Positions 36,781-45,101 are shown, numbered from the stretch's first letter. The stretch: DNA of 64,000 nucleotides from Prochlorococcus sp. AG-355-N18 (GCA_003278535.1 QCEG01000001.1:244803-308802); one strand, 5' to 3'. Numbers and translations: made by a program. Notes: generated by a model not told the origin, from the letters alone.

Positions 36781-36809
36781 TCCGTACCTAAATGTTCCTC
36801 AAACCGCAC
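36781..36809. repeat. Dispersed 29-bp repeat, copy 2 (inverted)
   Basis: TCCGTACC and CCTCAAACCGCAC here are the complement of the copy at 27,530. It lies about 75 bases before the gene at 36,885. Confidence 0.55.
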
Positions 36810-36884
36810 ACATTAGATACTCAGTGTTTTAGTCAAATCAATTAGAACATAGAAGTAGCTAAACAAATATACAAAGGAGAATGT

Positions 36885-37022
36885 ATGAGTGGAGATTTCG
36901 AGACACTTGAAATTAATCAACCCAAAATTAAATATCTAAAACCAGATGTAAATACAGGATGGTTAGACAAATTAATCAAGAATATTGAAGATATGAAAAA
37001 CAAGTTATCAAGATATTCTTAA
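36885..37022 (+). CDS. Hypothetical microprotein with strong ribosome binding site
   Basis: The 45-aa ORF MSGDFETLEINQPKIKYLKP ends in a helical KLIKNIEDMKNKLSRYS. AAAGGAGA lies four bases before ATG, unusually strong for this genome and deciding this start over the ATG at 36,881. Function unknown. Confidence 0.6.
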   Translation: MSGDFETLEINQPKIKYLKPDVNTGWLDKLIKNIEDMKNKLSRYS

Positions 37023-37031
37023 ACATTAAAT

Positions 37032-37061
37032 AAAAAAAGGGGCTGAAAATTACAACCCCCC
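37032..37061 (-). terminator. Terminator of the leftward Hli gene
   Basis: On the minus strand GGGGGTTG...CAGCCCC forms the stem and is followed by seven T. It sits 22 bases past the Hli stop. Confidence 0.75.
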
Positions 37062-37082
37062 AAAGTCTTAATAAGCTTTTCC

Positions 37083-37211
37083 TTAGAAAATACCTGGAAT
37101 AACTTGACCAGTAAAATAGTATGCCCCTATAAGAGCGACCATTCCAAGCATTGCTGCTTTACCGTTAAGCTTTTCAGCTTTTTCGGTCATGAATTTTTTA
37201 GCGAATTCCAT
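37083..37211 (-). CDS. High-light-inducible protein (Hli), 42 aa
   Basis: It carries EKAEKLNGKAAMLGMVALIG, AYYFTGQVIPGIF. It is the fourth Hli of the island, alone and on the opposite strand to the cluster at 33.9 kb, with its own terminator. The 5' extension FAKKFMT is typical of Hli proteins of this size. Confidence 0.93.
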   Translation of the reverse strand: MEFAKKFMTEKAEKLNGKAAMLGMVALIGAYYFTGQVIPGIF

Positions 37212-37474
37212 AATTATTCGAAATAGATTTATATCCCTAAATTAATTATCCCTGATAGGTAATTGATGTAGTGTTTCCTACCTAAATTACATTTTTTCTA
37301 AGAATTTTATTTTTAATTTATTTTTCATTAATAATTTTCGAAATTTAAGAAAGAAACTTTTTTATTAGATCTTTAGTTTGAATAAGAAGCAATTCAAAAA
37401 AGAATTTAAATTTTGTATTTAAGGTAACCACTTTTTTGTGAGCATTATTCAGAATAAAATTCCGACTAGTTTTT

Positions 37475-37618
37475 ATGCAAAAAAATTTAGATGAAAATTC
37501 TTATGAAAAAAGAATTGAAAATATAGAGAAAGGAAAATCTTATTTAAAAAGTAACGGATTTTTTAAATCAAAATCTAATCTATTCGAAGACATACAAAAA
37601 TTTATCTATAAAAGGTAG
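37475..37618 (+). CDS. Hypothetical charged microprotein
   Basis: The 47-aa ORF MQKNLDENSYEKRIENIEKG, then a basic SYLKSNGFFKSKSNLFED end. Highly charged, no membrane segment, no family recognised. Confidence 0.45.
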   Translation: MQKNLDENSYEKRIENIEKGKSYLKSNGFFKSKSNLFEDIQKFIYKR

Positions 37619-37682
37619 TTTAAAAAATTTTTATTTTAGATTTAATAAATCTCTCCATAAGCAAGCATTCAAATAGCTTTAC

Positions 37683-37859
37683 CTACGGCTGCTCAATGAC
37701 AATTACACTGGTTGGATCGTCTTTATTTACACCTTTCTATAAACAAGTCATTCCAGTTTCTTTCATCATTTGTATATTTTCTTCACTGTCATAAACAGCA
37801 GCCCATTCTTCATAAGGGACACTAATTTTGAATGTGAAAACAGTAGTTTCAAGAGACAT
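37683..37859 (-). pseudogene. DUF3764 family pseudogene
   Basis: From ATG the frame reads METTVF-like MSLETTVFTFKISVPYEEWA, then an in-frame TAG (37,737-37,739) where homologues read a residue before -GV-KDDP, and continues KGVNKDDPTSVIVIEQP to a second TAG. Intact DUF3764 proteins are about 90 aa and continue past this point, so the gene has an internal stop and a lost C-terminus. DUF3764 is a small Prochlorococcus/Synechococcus family of unknown function. Confidence 0.75.
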
Positions 37860-37901
37860 GAAAAAAGAGCAACTTGCTTCTCATTGTAGATTGACTGTCA
37901 A

Positions 37902-38114
37902 TCAATAAGCAGCTCCTCCTAATTCCTCGAGTAATTCATTATTATCTCTTTTTTCATACCACTTATTTAAATCTTCATCACTTACTGTTCTAAATAAAAA
38001 TAAGGATATCTTTTCCAAATAATCAGCAATATAGATTCTAGAAATTGGGTTTAGAGAAACGAAAATTAAAGTAATTAAAACTAACAAAAGCCCAGCTGAG
38101 AGTCTACGTTTCAT
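37902..38114 (-). CDS. Hypothetical membrane-anchored small protein
   Basis: The 70-aa protein has a basic start and N-terminal hydrophobic segment (LSAGLLLVLITLIFVSL), then an acidic soluble part ending in ELLEELGGAAY. It could be anchored or exported. The perfect 15-bp palindrome copy overlaps its stop codon. Function unknown. Confidence 0.55.
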   Translation of the reverse strand: MKRRLSAGLLLVLITLIFVSLNPISRIYIADYLEKISLFLFRTVSDEDLNKWYEKRDNNELLEELGGAAY

Positions 38115-38191
38115 CCTTTTGAATATTAAGTTTTATAAGCCTCTTTCAACATCGAAATAATATATTCATAATCTAAATCTTTAAAAAATAA

Positions 38192-38530
38192 TTAACCTGA
38201 GAATCCCATTTTCTGTTCTGCTGCCATTAATGATCCAACAAGCTTATGCTCAGCAACTTTTTCCTCGTCAGTCATAACTGGCTTGATATCAAAATCTATA
38301 TCAAACTTAACTTTCCAAGGAGCAAAATGTTCTGTCATTTTTATACCTGCTGAAGCTTGGACAATAATATAAACATTATTTGAGTAAGAGGCATGATACC
38401 TTCCCATAACTTTGAATCCTTCAAACTCATCATTCAAAGTTCCATCTTCAACAACCTTTAAAAAAAGATCGTAAGCTGCACCCATAAGAGCAACATTTTT
38501 AAAAGTTGCAGTTACAAAATAAGTATTCAT
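38192..38530 (-). CDS. DUF3303-like protein
   Basis: The 112-aa protein shares HFAPWKVKFDIDFDIKPVMTD and a following V-x-x-HK with the protein at 54,494 (HFAPWRAKFGIHMEFTPVIS). Both fit DUF3303, a ferredoxin-like-fold family of unknown function. One copy is inside and one outside the island. Confidence 0.7.
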   Translation of the reverse strand: MNTYFVTATFKNVALMGAAYDLFLKVVEDGTLNDEFEGFKVMGRYHASYSNNVYIIVQASAGIKMTEHFAPWKVKFDIDFDIKPVMTDEEKVAEHKLVGSLMAAEQKMGFSG

Positions 38531-38648
38531 TTGATTAATAAATCTAAAACTATTTCTAAGATATAGTATTTAAAATTGAGTTAAGGATCTTGAAATGAAA
38601 ACTTCTGCTTAAGGAATTATTTTAGATCAACTGTCAATCTATAACTGA

Positions 38649-38786
38649 CTAAGTCATCTCGTAGCTATCGAATTTAGTTTTTAACTTTGCTGCTTTATGG
38701 ATTAAAGCCACCGCTTCTTTTCTTCCAGTAGCATTATTAACTTGGAGTATAAGGTCTTCATATTTCTTTACGATTTTCTTTTTCAT
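38649..38786 (-). CDS. Hypothetical basic microprotein
   Basis: The 45-aa protein MKKKIVKKYEDLILQVNNAT, then GRKEAVALIHKAAKLKTKFD is basic and helical. The 15-bp palindrome copy 4 is ten bases past its stop. Not recognised. Confidence 0.5.
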   Translation of the reverse strand: MKKKIVKKYEDLILQVNNATGRKEAVALIHKAAKLKTKFDSYEMT

Positions 38787-39025
38787 AGTTTAGATTAAAT
38801 GAAGACCTTTTTTAAATCTATCAGGAGTAGGAGATCTACTGCTTGAGATAAGGAATCAAAGGTAAAACCTCAGAGTAAACAAATTGGAACGGGTTCACTC
38901 GTAGGAGCTAATCATAAACGATCAAATTGATTTTTGCAGGTATTTATTACTAAATTATTCTCAAATAAAGACAGAATATTTATCAACCCGAATTTTTTTC
39001 GGGTTAAAGAAAATTGCCTGATTTT

Positions 39026-39147
39026 GTTACACGTGTAATATTGGTATACTTAAAATTACTTGATATATCTGTTAATTTTAAAATGTAGGTGTTACACGTG
39101 TAACATCGAAAAACTGTTAAAGGTGGTGTAACAAGCCGTGTAACATC
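39026..39147. repeat. Candidate recombinase arm sites, right end
   Basis: GTTACACGTGTAAT (39,026) and the perfect palindrome GTTACACGTGTAAC (39,091) are followed by direct GGTGTAACAA (39,125) and CGTGTAACATC (39,137). The GTGTAAC word also occurs at the left end (24,652-24,672). The rest of 38,787-39,339 has no gene. Confidence 0.5.
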
Positions 39148-39190
39148 AGAAGTTAAACCCATTACCATCAATGGTTTACAAGGAAAATAA

Positions 39191-39245
39191 GTAGGGCTGA
39201 TAACCCGAAGGTCGGAAGTTCAAATCTCCCCACCCCCCGCCACCA
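39191..39245 (+). repeat. Partial tRNA-fMet duplicate (attR)
   Basis: The 3' half of the initiator tRNA, from the anticodon stem to CCA, is repeated here. Bases 39,200-39,227 are identical to 24,490-24,517; the final stem is altered (extra C-rich bases before CCGCCACCA) and the anticodon-loop C is G. It cannot fold as a tRNA. It marks the far end of the integrated element. Confidence 0.88.
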
Positions 39246-39248
39246 TTT

Positions 39249-39275
39249 AAAAGCAGCTTCAAAGCTGCTTTTTTT
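39249..39275 (+). terminator. Duplicated tRNA terminator at the island's right end
   Basis: AAAGCAGC-TTCAAA-GCTGCTTTTTTT copies the terminator at 24,536, showing that the duplication extends beyond the tRNA. Confidence 0.85.
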
Positions 39276-39339
39276 AGTATTTGCTGCGATTATAAAAATA
39301 AAGATTATTACGTCTTAACTAAAAAAATTTTATTAAAAG

Positions 39340-39441
39340 TTATTTGAGATCTTTTTGAATAGTGAATTTAAAGTCAATTCTTACTATTAGGCCTGTAATG
39401 ATAAAAAGTATTCCAATGTATGAATTTAAAGATAGATCCAA
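39340..39441 (-). CDS. Possible one-segment membrane microprotein
   Basis: The 33-aa frame from TTG reads DLSLNSYIGILFIITGLIVR then IDFKFTIQKDLK. The hydrophobic core followed by a charged tail is like other microproteins here; absence of ATG lowers confidence. Confidence 0.35.
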   Translation of the reverse strand: MDLSLNSYIGILFIITGLIVRIDFKFTIQKDLK

Positions 39442-39600
39442 AATATTAAATTAATTTTCTAACTAAATCTTAACTCACAAATCATATCTATTAAATACTC
39501 CGATAAAAAAGAATTTTAAAAAACTGAATTTTGAACATTTACACCTTTGATAAGTAATTTAATAAAGTAGAGTAATATTTATCAAATTTAGAAAAATTAT

Positions 39601-39747
39601 ATGCAAAATTTTCTACAGCGTGATTTAGGTTCAAGCATGTTATCTATAGCTGTCATATTAGGTTGGTTAGGTCTGTTTTTTGTATTTTTGAGAGTATTAA
39701 CAATTTCAATAAAGAGAATCCTTGAAGCACTTTTCAAGAAAACGTAA
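39601..39747 (+). CDS. Hypothetical one-segment membrane microprotein
   Basis: The 48-aa protein has a hydrophobic segment SIAVILGWLGLFFVFLRVL and a basic end RILEALFKKT. ATG start. It is the first gene beyond the island. Function unknown. Confidence 0.55.
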   Translation: MQNFLQRDLGSSMLSIAVILGWLGLFFVFLRVLTISIKRILEALFKKT

Positions 39748-39819
39748 TTATTGAAATAAATCAATAATTCTGAATTAATCGCATAAAACCTTTATCACTA
39801 GGTATAATAACCTAAAAAA

Positions 39820-40209
39820 ATGTCAATTATAGATAAGGTTAAGATTGGAAATTCTGTTCAAGTTAACCTAGAACTTTCTAAGGATAGACTTACTAAAGAA
39901 ACTATTGATGCGATAAATGTTTCTTCATTGGGTAAGATAAGTGATTTCAGAATTACTGATGGCAAAGGTATTGGAGTTGTCTTGCAATTATCTAATGGAA
40001 AAGAGCAATGGTTTTTTGAAGATGAAATTGATCTTCTCGACGAATATGGTAATGTAATAAAAAAAAATAATCATAAAAAAGAGAATAGTAATTTGATTTT
40101 TGATTTTTTAAGAAGATTAAATTATGAGAATAAAAATAAGGTAAGCGAGTTACTTAATCCTATTAACTTTTTTATCTGGCTTGTTGTATCGTTTAAAGAT
40201 ATTTTTTAA
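39820..40209 (+). CDS. PetP-like DUF2862 protein with extra C-terminal region
   Basis: The 129-aa protein has a DUF2862 SH3-like domain: GKISDFRITDGKGIGVVLQL followed by NGKEQWFFEDEIDLL. In cyanobacteria the short DUF2862 protein PetP is a peripheral cytochrome b6f subunit affecting electron-flow balance. Here about 50 residues are added, ending in a hydrophobic LLNPINFFIWLVVSFKDIF, which could anchor it in the membrane. Whether it is the b6f subunit or a paralogue cannot be decided from sequence. Confidence 0.65.
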   Translation: MSIIDKVKIGNSVQVNLELSKDRLTKETIDAINVSSLGKISDFRITDGKGIGVVLQLSNGKEQWFFEDEIDLLDEYGNVIKKNNHKKENSNLIFDFLRRLNYENKNKVSELLNPINFFIWLVVSFKDIF

Positions 40210-40288
40210 TTTGTTAAAAAATTTTCTAAAATAAAAAATAATATAACAATTTATCTAAATATAAAAATTTCAGTAATTAAAAATTTAA

Positions 40289-41284
40289 ATGGTACAAAAT
40301 ATTATCGAGGTAAGAAATTTATCTAAGTCATTTGATATCTCTTCCAAAGAACCTGGGTTAAAAGGAACAATTAAACATTTTTTTAGAAGACAAACAAAAA
40401 GTTTAAAAGTTATAAAAAATATAAGTTTTAAAATTAAAGAAGGCGAAATAATAGGTTTTCTAGGTGCTAATGGAGCTGGTAAAACAACAATATTAAAAAT
40501 GCTTTGTGGCTTAATTTATCCAAGTGAAGGTTCGATTTTGGTTTCAGGCTCCTTACCTTTCAAGAGAAAAAAAAGTTTCCTAAAGAATATCACCTTAATA
40601 ATGGGACAAAAGCAACAGCTTATTTGGGATCTTCCACCAATTGAATCATTCTTTTTGAATGCATCAATATATGACTTAGATAAGTTCGAAGCTAAAAAGA
40701 GAATAAAAAAACTATCGGAAATGCTTGAAATTGATGAAGAACTATTCATACCTGTTAGAAAACTTTCACTAGGTCAGCGTATGAAATCAGAATTACTAGC
40801 AGCTTTGATACATGAACCAAATATTCTATTTTTAGACGAGCCGACACTTGGATTAGATATTAATGCACAGAGGAATTTAAGGAAATTCCTTCAAAAATAT
40901 AATAGGGAAACTAATGCAACGATATGCCTAACAAGTCATTACATGAAAGATATTACATCTCTATGCAAGAGAGTTATATGTGTACACGAAGGGTCGATAT
41001 CATATGATGGAAAACTTGACCTATTACTAAAAAAACTTTCTCCTGTTAAAGAAATATTAATAGTTTGTCGCTCAGAAGAGGATGCAATTAAATTAGGAAA
41101 TTCCGGTTTTACTGTTAAAAATAAAATAAAGAATGAAGTCACTATAAAAATTGAAAACAACTATTTTACCTCTTCACTAAAAACTATCCTAAATAATTTT
41201 GACATTGAAGACCTTTTTATTAATGAACCACCAATAGATGAGGTTATTGGGAAGGTATTAATCAAAAAAGATTATGATATTTAA
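40289..41284 (+). CDS. ABC transporter ATP-binding protein (COG4586-type)
   Basis: The 331-aa ATPase has Walker A GFLGANGAGKTT, signature KLSLGQRMKSE, Walker B ILFLDEPTLGLD and an H-loop TSHYM. The N-terminal insertion LKGTIKHFFRRQ is typical of COG4586 export ATPases. It overlaps the first permease gene by 11 bases, and the two permeases overlap by four, so the three form one exporter of unknown substrate. Confidence 0.9.
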   Translation: MVQNIIEVRNLSKSFDISSKEPGLKGTIKHFFRRQTKSLKVIKNISFKIKEGEIIGFLGANGAGKTTILKMLCGLIYPSEGSILVSGSLPFKRKKSFLKNITLIMGQKQQLIWDLPPIESFFLNASIYDLDKFEAKKRIKKLSEMLEIDEELFIPVRKLSLGQRMKSELLAALIHEPNILFLDEPTLGLDINAQRNLRKFLQKYNRETNATICLTSHYMKDITSLCKRVICVHEGSISYDGKLDLLLKKLSPVKEILIVCRSEEDAIKLGNSGFTVKNKIKNEVTIKIENNYFTSSLKTILNNFDIEDLFINEPPIDEVIGKVLIKKDYDI

Positions 41285-42068
41285 TTTGATTAACCGTAAA
41301 ATATTCACCTTATTAAAAGTCCAATATTCAAACATGTTGGAATATAGGGTAGAAATTGCATTATGGGCAATTTCAGGGATTATTCCTTTTTTTATGTTAA
41401 ATATTTGGACAAATAATAATCTAAATGAATCCATAAACATTAGTGATGTATTGCTTTCTAGGTATTTCTTATGTGCTTTTTTTGTAAGACAGTTTTCTGT
41501 AGTTTGGGTTGTATTTAGTTTTGAAGAAGATTCTCTTATGGGGAAAGTATCTCCTTATTTAATCCAACCTTTAAATCCATTTTTCAGATATTTTGCACAA
41601 CATCTTGCTGAACAAATAACAAGATTTCCTTTCGCACTAATAATTGCATTTTTCTTTTTTATTTTTAATCCAGAAAGTATATGGATACCAAATTTAGGTA
41701 TTTTACTCTTATCGATAGTATCTACTTTCTTATCCTTCTTGATTCAATTTTTAATTCAGTCAATAGTTGCATGTCTATGTTTTTGGACAGAGAAAGCATC
41801 CTCGATAGAAAGATTGTTATTTATTCCAACTTTATTTTTCTCAGGTCTGTTAGCACCAGTAGTTTCATTTCCCGAATATGTTAAATCTTGGATTTATTTG
41901 ACTCCTTTTCCATATCTAATTGATTTCCCTGCGAACTTACTGTCAGGCAATGAAACAAATATTAGTGGAGGCTTAAGTATGCAAATACTATGGATTTTTT
42001 TACTTTTCCCATTATTTAAGAAAATCTGGTCTGAAGGTACGAAAAAATATACAGCAATGGGGTCATGA
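41274..42068 (+). CDS. ABC-2-type permease (COG4587-type)
   Basis: The 264-aa integral membrane protein has about six hydrophobic segments (for example ALWAISGIIPFFMLNIW near 30-47). The family pairs with COG4586 ATPases and a COG3694 permease, exactly the neighbours here. The LTPFPYLIDFPANLLSG motif near 220-236 is shared by these permeases. Confidence 0.82.
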   Translation: MIFNLINRKIFTLLKVQYSNMLEYRVEIALWAISGIIPFFMLNIWTNNNLNESINISDVLLSRYFLCAFFVRQFSVVWVVFSFEEDSLMGKVSPYLIQPLNPFFRYFAQHLAEQITRFPFALIIAFFFFIFNPESIWIPNLGILLLSIVSTFLSFLIQFLIQSIVACLCFWTEKASSIERLLFIPTLFFSGLLAPVVSFPEYVKSWIYLTPFPYLIDFPANLLSGNETNISGGLSMQILWIFLLFPLFKKIWSEGTKKYTAMGS

Positions 42069-42859
42069 ATTTAAGAAAATATCTAAAAGTTTATAAAAAA
42101 TTCTTTCATACTTCTTTAGCTTCTGAATTGGAGTATAAGACAAATATATTAGTTGATTTAATTACTGCAATTTTAAGTTTAATAGGGAGTATTTTTCTAT
42201 TATCTATTTTCTTTCAAAATAATGGATATATTGGAGGGTGGAAATTTGAACAGGCACTAATAATCCAAGGCATTTATACAATTTTGAATGGGATAACAAA
42301 TACATGGTTTAATCCTAACCTTACAGAAATAGTTAAACATATAAGAGAAGGAACATTAGACTTCGTGCTTTTAAAACCTATTGATAGTCAATTTTTTATT
42401 TCATTAAAAAAAATAAATCCTTCAGGTTTTTTAGAAATAATGCTTGGATTTTTCTTGTTGCTATTCTGCATAAAAATAAATCAAATAAATTTAAGTTTAA
42501 GTTTTCTGACACTATCCTTGATTACGATAAGCTGCTCGATTTGTATTTTATATAGCCTATGGTTTTTTATCTCTACTACTACTATTTGGTTTGTTAAGAC
42601 ATGGAATGCAATAGAAGTATTAAGATCATTTCTTTATATTGGAAGATTTCCTCTAAATTCATTTTCATTTTCTTTAAGAGTTTTTTTTAGTGTTTTCATT
42701 CCTATTGCTTTTATAACTACAATTCCTTCTGAAGTTTTTCTAGGACTTTCTCAATTGTGGAAAATATTGCTTGAAGTTATTGTTGCTTCAGTATTTCTTA
42801 TAACTTCAAGAAAGTTCTGGTTATATGCATTAAAATTCTACTCGTCAGCATCAAGCTAA
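42065..42859 (+). CDS. ABC-2-type permease (COG3694-type)
   Basis: The 264-aa membrane protein has six predicted segments with the family-type motif IREGTLDFVLLKPIDSQF near 96-113 and FIPIAFITTIPSEVFLG near 218-234. It overlaps the upstream permease by four bases (ATGA). With COG4586/4587 partners it completes an export system. Confidence 0.82.
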   Translation: MNLRKYLKVYKKFFHTSLASELEYKTNILVDLITAILSLIGSIFLLSIFFQNNGYIGGWKFEQALIIQGIYTILNGITNTWFNPNLTEIVKHIREGTLDFVLLKPIDSQFFISLKKINPSGFLEIMLGFFLLLFCIKINQINLSLSFLTLSLITISCSICILYSLWFFISTTTIWFVKTWNAIEVLRSFLYIGRFPLNSFSFSLRVFFSVFIPIAFITTIPSEVFLGLSQLWKILLEVIVASVFLITSRKFWLYALKFYSSASS

Positions 42860-42862
42860 CTA

Positions 42863-43129
42863 TTAATTAACAATCTCCCTGCAAAATTCCCAAATTTGTT
42901 GTTTACTTTTCAGTTCAGAAAGCCTAGATAATTTCTTAAAATGAGGTTTAGATTTTTCAACAGTTAAAAGCCTACAATTGTATTCGATTTTGTGATTTCT
43001 AGATATGATTTCTAATTTGAGGGCAATATCACAAAGGATTACTATTAAAGTAGTAAAAAAAACTATGCCAAAAAATTGTGAAATTGATTTTGAAAAATTT
43101 TCATTTTCAGTTTTTAATTCAAACTTCAT
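42863..43129 (-). CDS. Hypothetical one-segment membrane protein
   Basis: The 88-aa protein has a hydrophobic segment FFGIVFFTTLIVILCDIAL at 19-37 and a basic C-terminal domain. Its start overlaps the stop of the gene at 43,129 by one base. Function unknown. Confidence 0.5.
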   Translation of the reverse strand: MKFELKTENENFSKSISQFFGIVFFTTLIVILCDIALKLEIISRNHKIEYNCRLLTVEKSKPHFKKLSRLSELKSKQQIWEFCREIVN

Positions 43130-43356
43130 TACTTAACTATATGCTGAGGGCACTTAATTGCCGCAATAGCAACAGCCGTAACTTTAAAATTTTCTGACTT
43201 CTCAATAACCTTTTTAACCTCTAATGGTCCAAATTTATTACTTGCATCACTGTAAGAAAGAAGTAAAGATTTATAGTTATCATGACCTAGATTTCTATAC
43301 TGACAGAAATTATCCCCAACATAATTTAAAAGAGTTAGTAAAGTTAATTCAATCAT
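43129..43356 (-). CDS. Hypothetical small protein
   Basis: The 75-aa soluble protein reads MIELTLLTLLNYVGDNFCQY and ends VTAVAIAAIKCPQHIVK, with two cysteines. The AIAAIKCPQ end resembles a pattern I recall in Prochlorococcus hypotheticals. Coupled to the next leftward gene. Confidence 0.5.
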   Translation of the reverse strand: MIELTLLTLLNYVGDNFCQYRNLGHDNYKSLLLSYSDASNKFGPLEVKKVIEKSENFKVTAVAIAAIKCPQHIVK

Positions 43357-43563
43357 TAAAGCTTTTTACTAGCAAAGTTATTACGAATGATACTGTGCAG
43401 GACATTTTTAACAAGTAAAATTACCAAAAACATTTGAAATCATAAAAAAGGATTTTTGCTCATAAACTTTAAAATTATAAATTTTTTAGAATTTTTAAAT
43501 TTAGATATAAGAAAATCATCAAAGCACTATCCGTAGTGTATGAAAGTAACTATGTTTGCGCTA
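43357..43563. other. Non-coding gap
   Basis: AT-rich DNA between a divergent gene start and a candidate small RNA; I see no gene or clear repeat. The stretch to 43,806 is also gene-free apart from the candidate RNA. Confidence 0.4.
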
Positions 43564-43649
43564 TAGATAGGGGGTTGCAATTTTTAAGAAATTGGTTTAA
43601 AAATAAGGTTCCCCATCACCCGGCCCCACATATGTGAGGCCTTTTTTTA
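43564..43649 (+). ncRNA. Candidate small RNA, core member of a two-copy family
   Basis: GATAGGGGGTTG is followed by a hairpin CAATTT/AAATTG, then TCCCCATCACC and a strong terminator GGCC-CCACATATGTGA-GGCC with seven T (43,622-43,649). The block order matches 35,201-35,280 in the island. No ORF overlaps. Confidence 0.6.
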
Positions 43650-43806
43650 TGGTTTTCAAATAAGGTCTTTCTAAAATCATTATTAAATATAACGAGTAAT
43701 TCGTTAACCCCCTTTGATAACGAATAAAGATAATAATTAATGTAATTTTTAATTAATAAACTGCTTTAGAGTTCTTTAGCAAAATATACTGCATTCCTCA
43801 ATTAAT

Positions 43807-44619
43807 TTATAAAAAATTTTTTATGGATTTAATCAATAAGCTTATACCAACAAAAATACAAACTGTTATAAAAGTTTTCTTAATTAGTATATTCCCATTT
43901 AATTTTGACAGGTGAGCTCCGAAAAATCCTCCTGTAAAGGAACCAATTATTAAAACTATCAATAAATTTAATGGAACCGATCCTATTCTTACTAAAAATA
44001 CTGCTCCAACAAAATTCCAAAAAATTCCAACAGTAAAAAATGTCATACTTATGGCTCGAAGAAAATCCATTTCAAAAGTTTTTATTAAGAGTATAGTTAC
44101 AAGCAATCCAGTTCCTGAAGAAATAGAACCATTTAATATACCTATAAGAAAAATAAAAATTAAAAATCTAATTTTATGAACAAAATTAAGCTTATTATTC
44201 CCAGATGATAAACCTAAATCTGGTTTAAGGAATGAGTAAAAAGCTAATAATATTGATATTATTCCTAAAATTAAGTACAAATACTTTTCTGATATATATT
44301 CAACTACAGAAGCCCCTAAAATTACTCCTGGTAATCCAAAAATTAAAATTTGCCAAGCAATACTTATATCATTACCTAAAGATTGGTAATTTCTTAAGGA
44401 ACCCCCTATACCTAATGCTACTGTTGCTAATTTGTGACTAGCCAGAGCCTGATAATAAGGAATTCCGGATAAGATCAATGCAGGCAATTGTAATAATCCT
44501 GCTCCTCCTCCAGAAATCGCTGAGAACGTATTAGAAAAAAACGATATCAAAAAGATATAAATACTCTTAAATAAAGAATGATCAAAATATCCTAATAATA
44601 TTGTTAATAAATAAATCAT
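43807..44619 (-). CDS. TauE/SafE (TSUP) family permease
   Basis: The 270-aa protein has eight or so membrane segments and the family pattern SAISGGGAGLLQLPALILSG near 33-52, repeated in weaker form as NGSISSGTGLLVTILL in the second half, the usual internal duplication. TSUP proteins export sulfite, sulfoacetate or other anions. Substrate unknown here. ATG start, isolated gene. Confidence 0.85.
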   Translation of the reverse strand: MIYLLTILLGYFDHSLFKSIYIFLISFFSNTFSAISGGGAGLLQLPALILSGIPYYQALASHKLATVALGIGGSLRNYQSLGNDISIAWQILIFGLPGVILGASVVEYISEKYLYLILGIISILLAFYSFLKPDLGLSSGNNKLNFVHKIRFLIFIFLIGILNGSISSGTGLLVTILLIKTFEMDFLRAISMTFFTVGIFWNFVGAVFLVRIGSVPLNLLIVLIIGSFTGGFFGAHLSKLNGNILIKKTFITVCIFVGISLLIKSIKNFL

Positions 44620-44759
44620 TAATTATAGATTGGCTTTTACTAATATGTGAAAATTATTCTTTTCAAAAGATGCATATGATTTAAAAAGTATCACCTTATC
44701 TTTTTCAATAATACTTTAAAAAAAATGTTATCATCGTAAAAAAAATTATCAAGAATGTT

Positions 44760-45101
44760 ATGCATAAACAAGATGCAATTTACCTTGATCAGTTTTGTCC
44801 CAAGATAAGTAATAAAAATTGGAGAGAGTCACTTAATAAACTTACTAACTATAAATGTATTTATTGCGGTAAGCCCTCAGAATCACTTGACCACCTTCAC
44901 CCAATGTCTAAAGGGGGGATTAGCTGTACAAGTAATTGCGTGCCATGTTGTTTGTCTTGTAATGGGAAGAAATCAGATTCAGAAGTTCTTAGTTGGTACA
45001 GAAAACAAATTTTTTATGATCCACGAAGAGCTATGGCGATACGAGCATGGTTTAATGACGATTTGAAACTTGCGTCAGTTCTTTTGAGCTTCTTTAATTA
45101 A
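44760..45101 (+). CDS. HNH endonuclease family protein
   Basis: The 113-aa protein has the HNH fold signature: CIYCGKPSESLDHLHPMSKGG, then CVPCCLSCNGKKSD, giving two CxxC zinc knuckles and the catalytic His in LDHLHP. Stand-alone HNH proteins of this size occur in cyanobacteria and phages; a role in DNA processing is likely, target unknown. No intron or restriction partner is visible nearby. Confidence 0.85.
   Translation: MHKQDAIYLDQFCPKISNKNWRESLNKLTNYKCIYCGKPSESLDHLHPMSKGGISCTSNCVPCCLSCNGKKSDSEVLSWYRKQIFYDPRRAMAIRAWFNDDLKLASVLLSFFN

Noticed and set aside
39191..39245. Second functional tRNA-Met
   Set aside because: The 5' half is absent and the anticodon loop and acceptor end are altered; it is an attachment-site remnant.
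44760..45101. HNH gene as part of a restriction or homing system
   Set aside because: No methylase, intron or interrupted gene is adjacent; only a stand-alone HNH protein can be supported.
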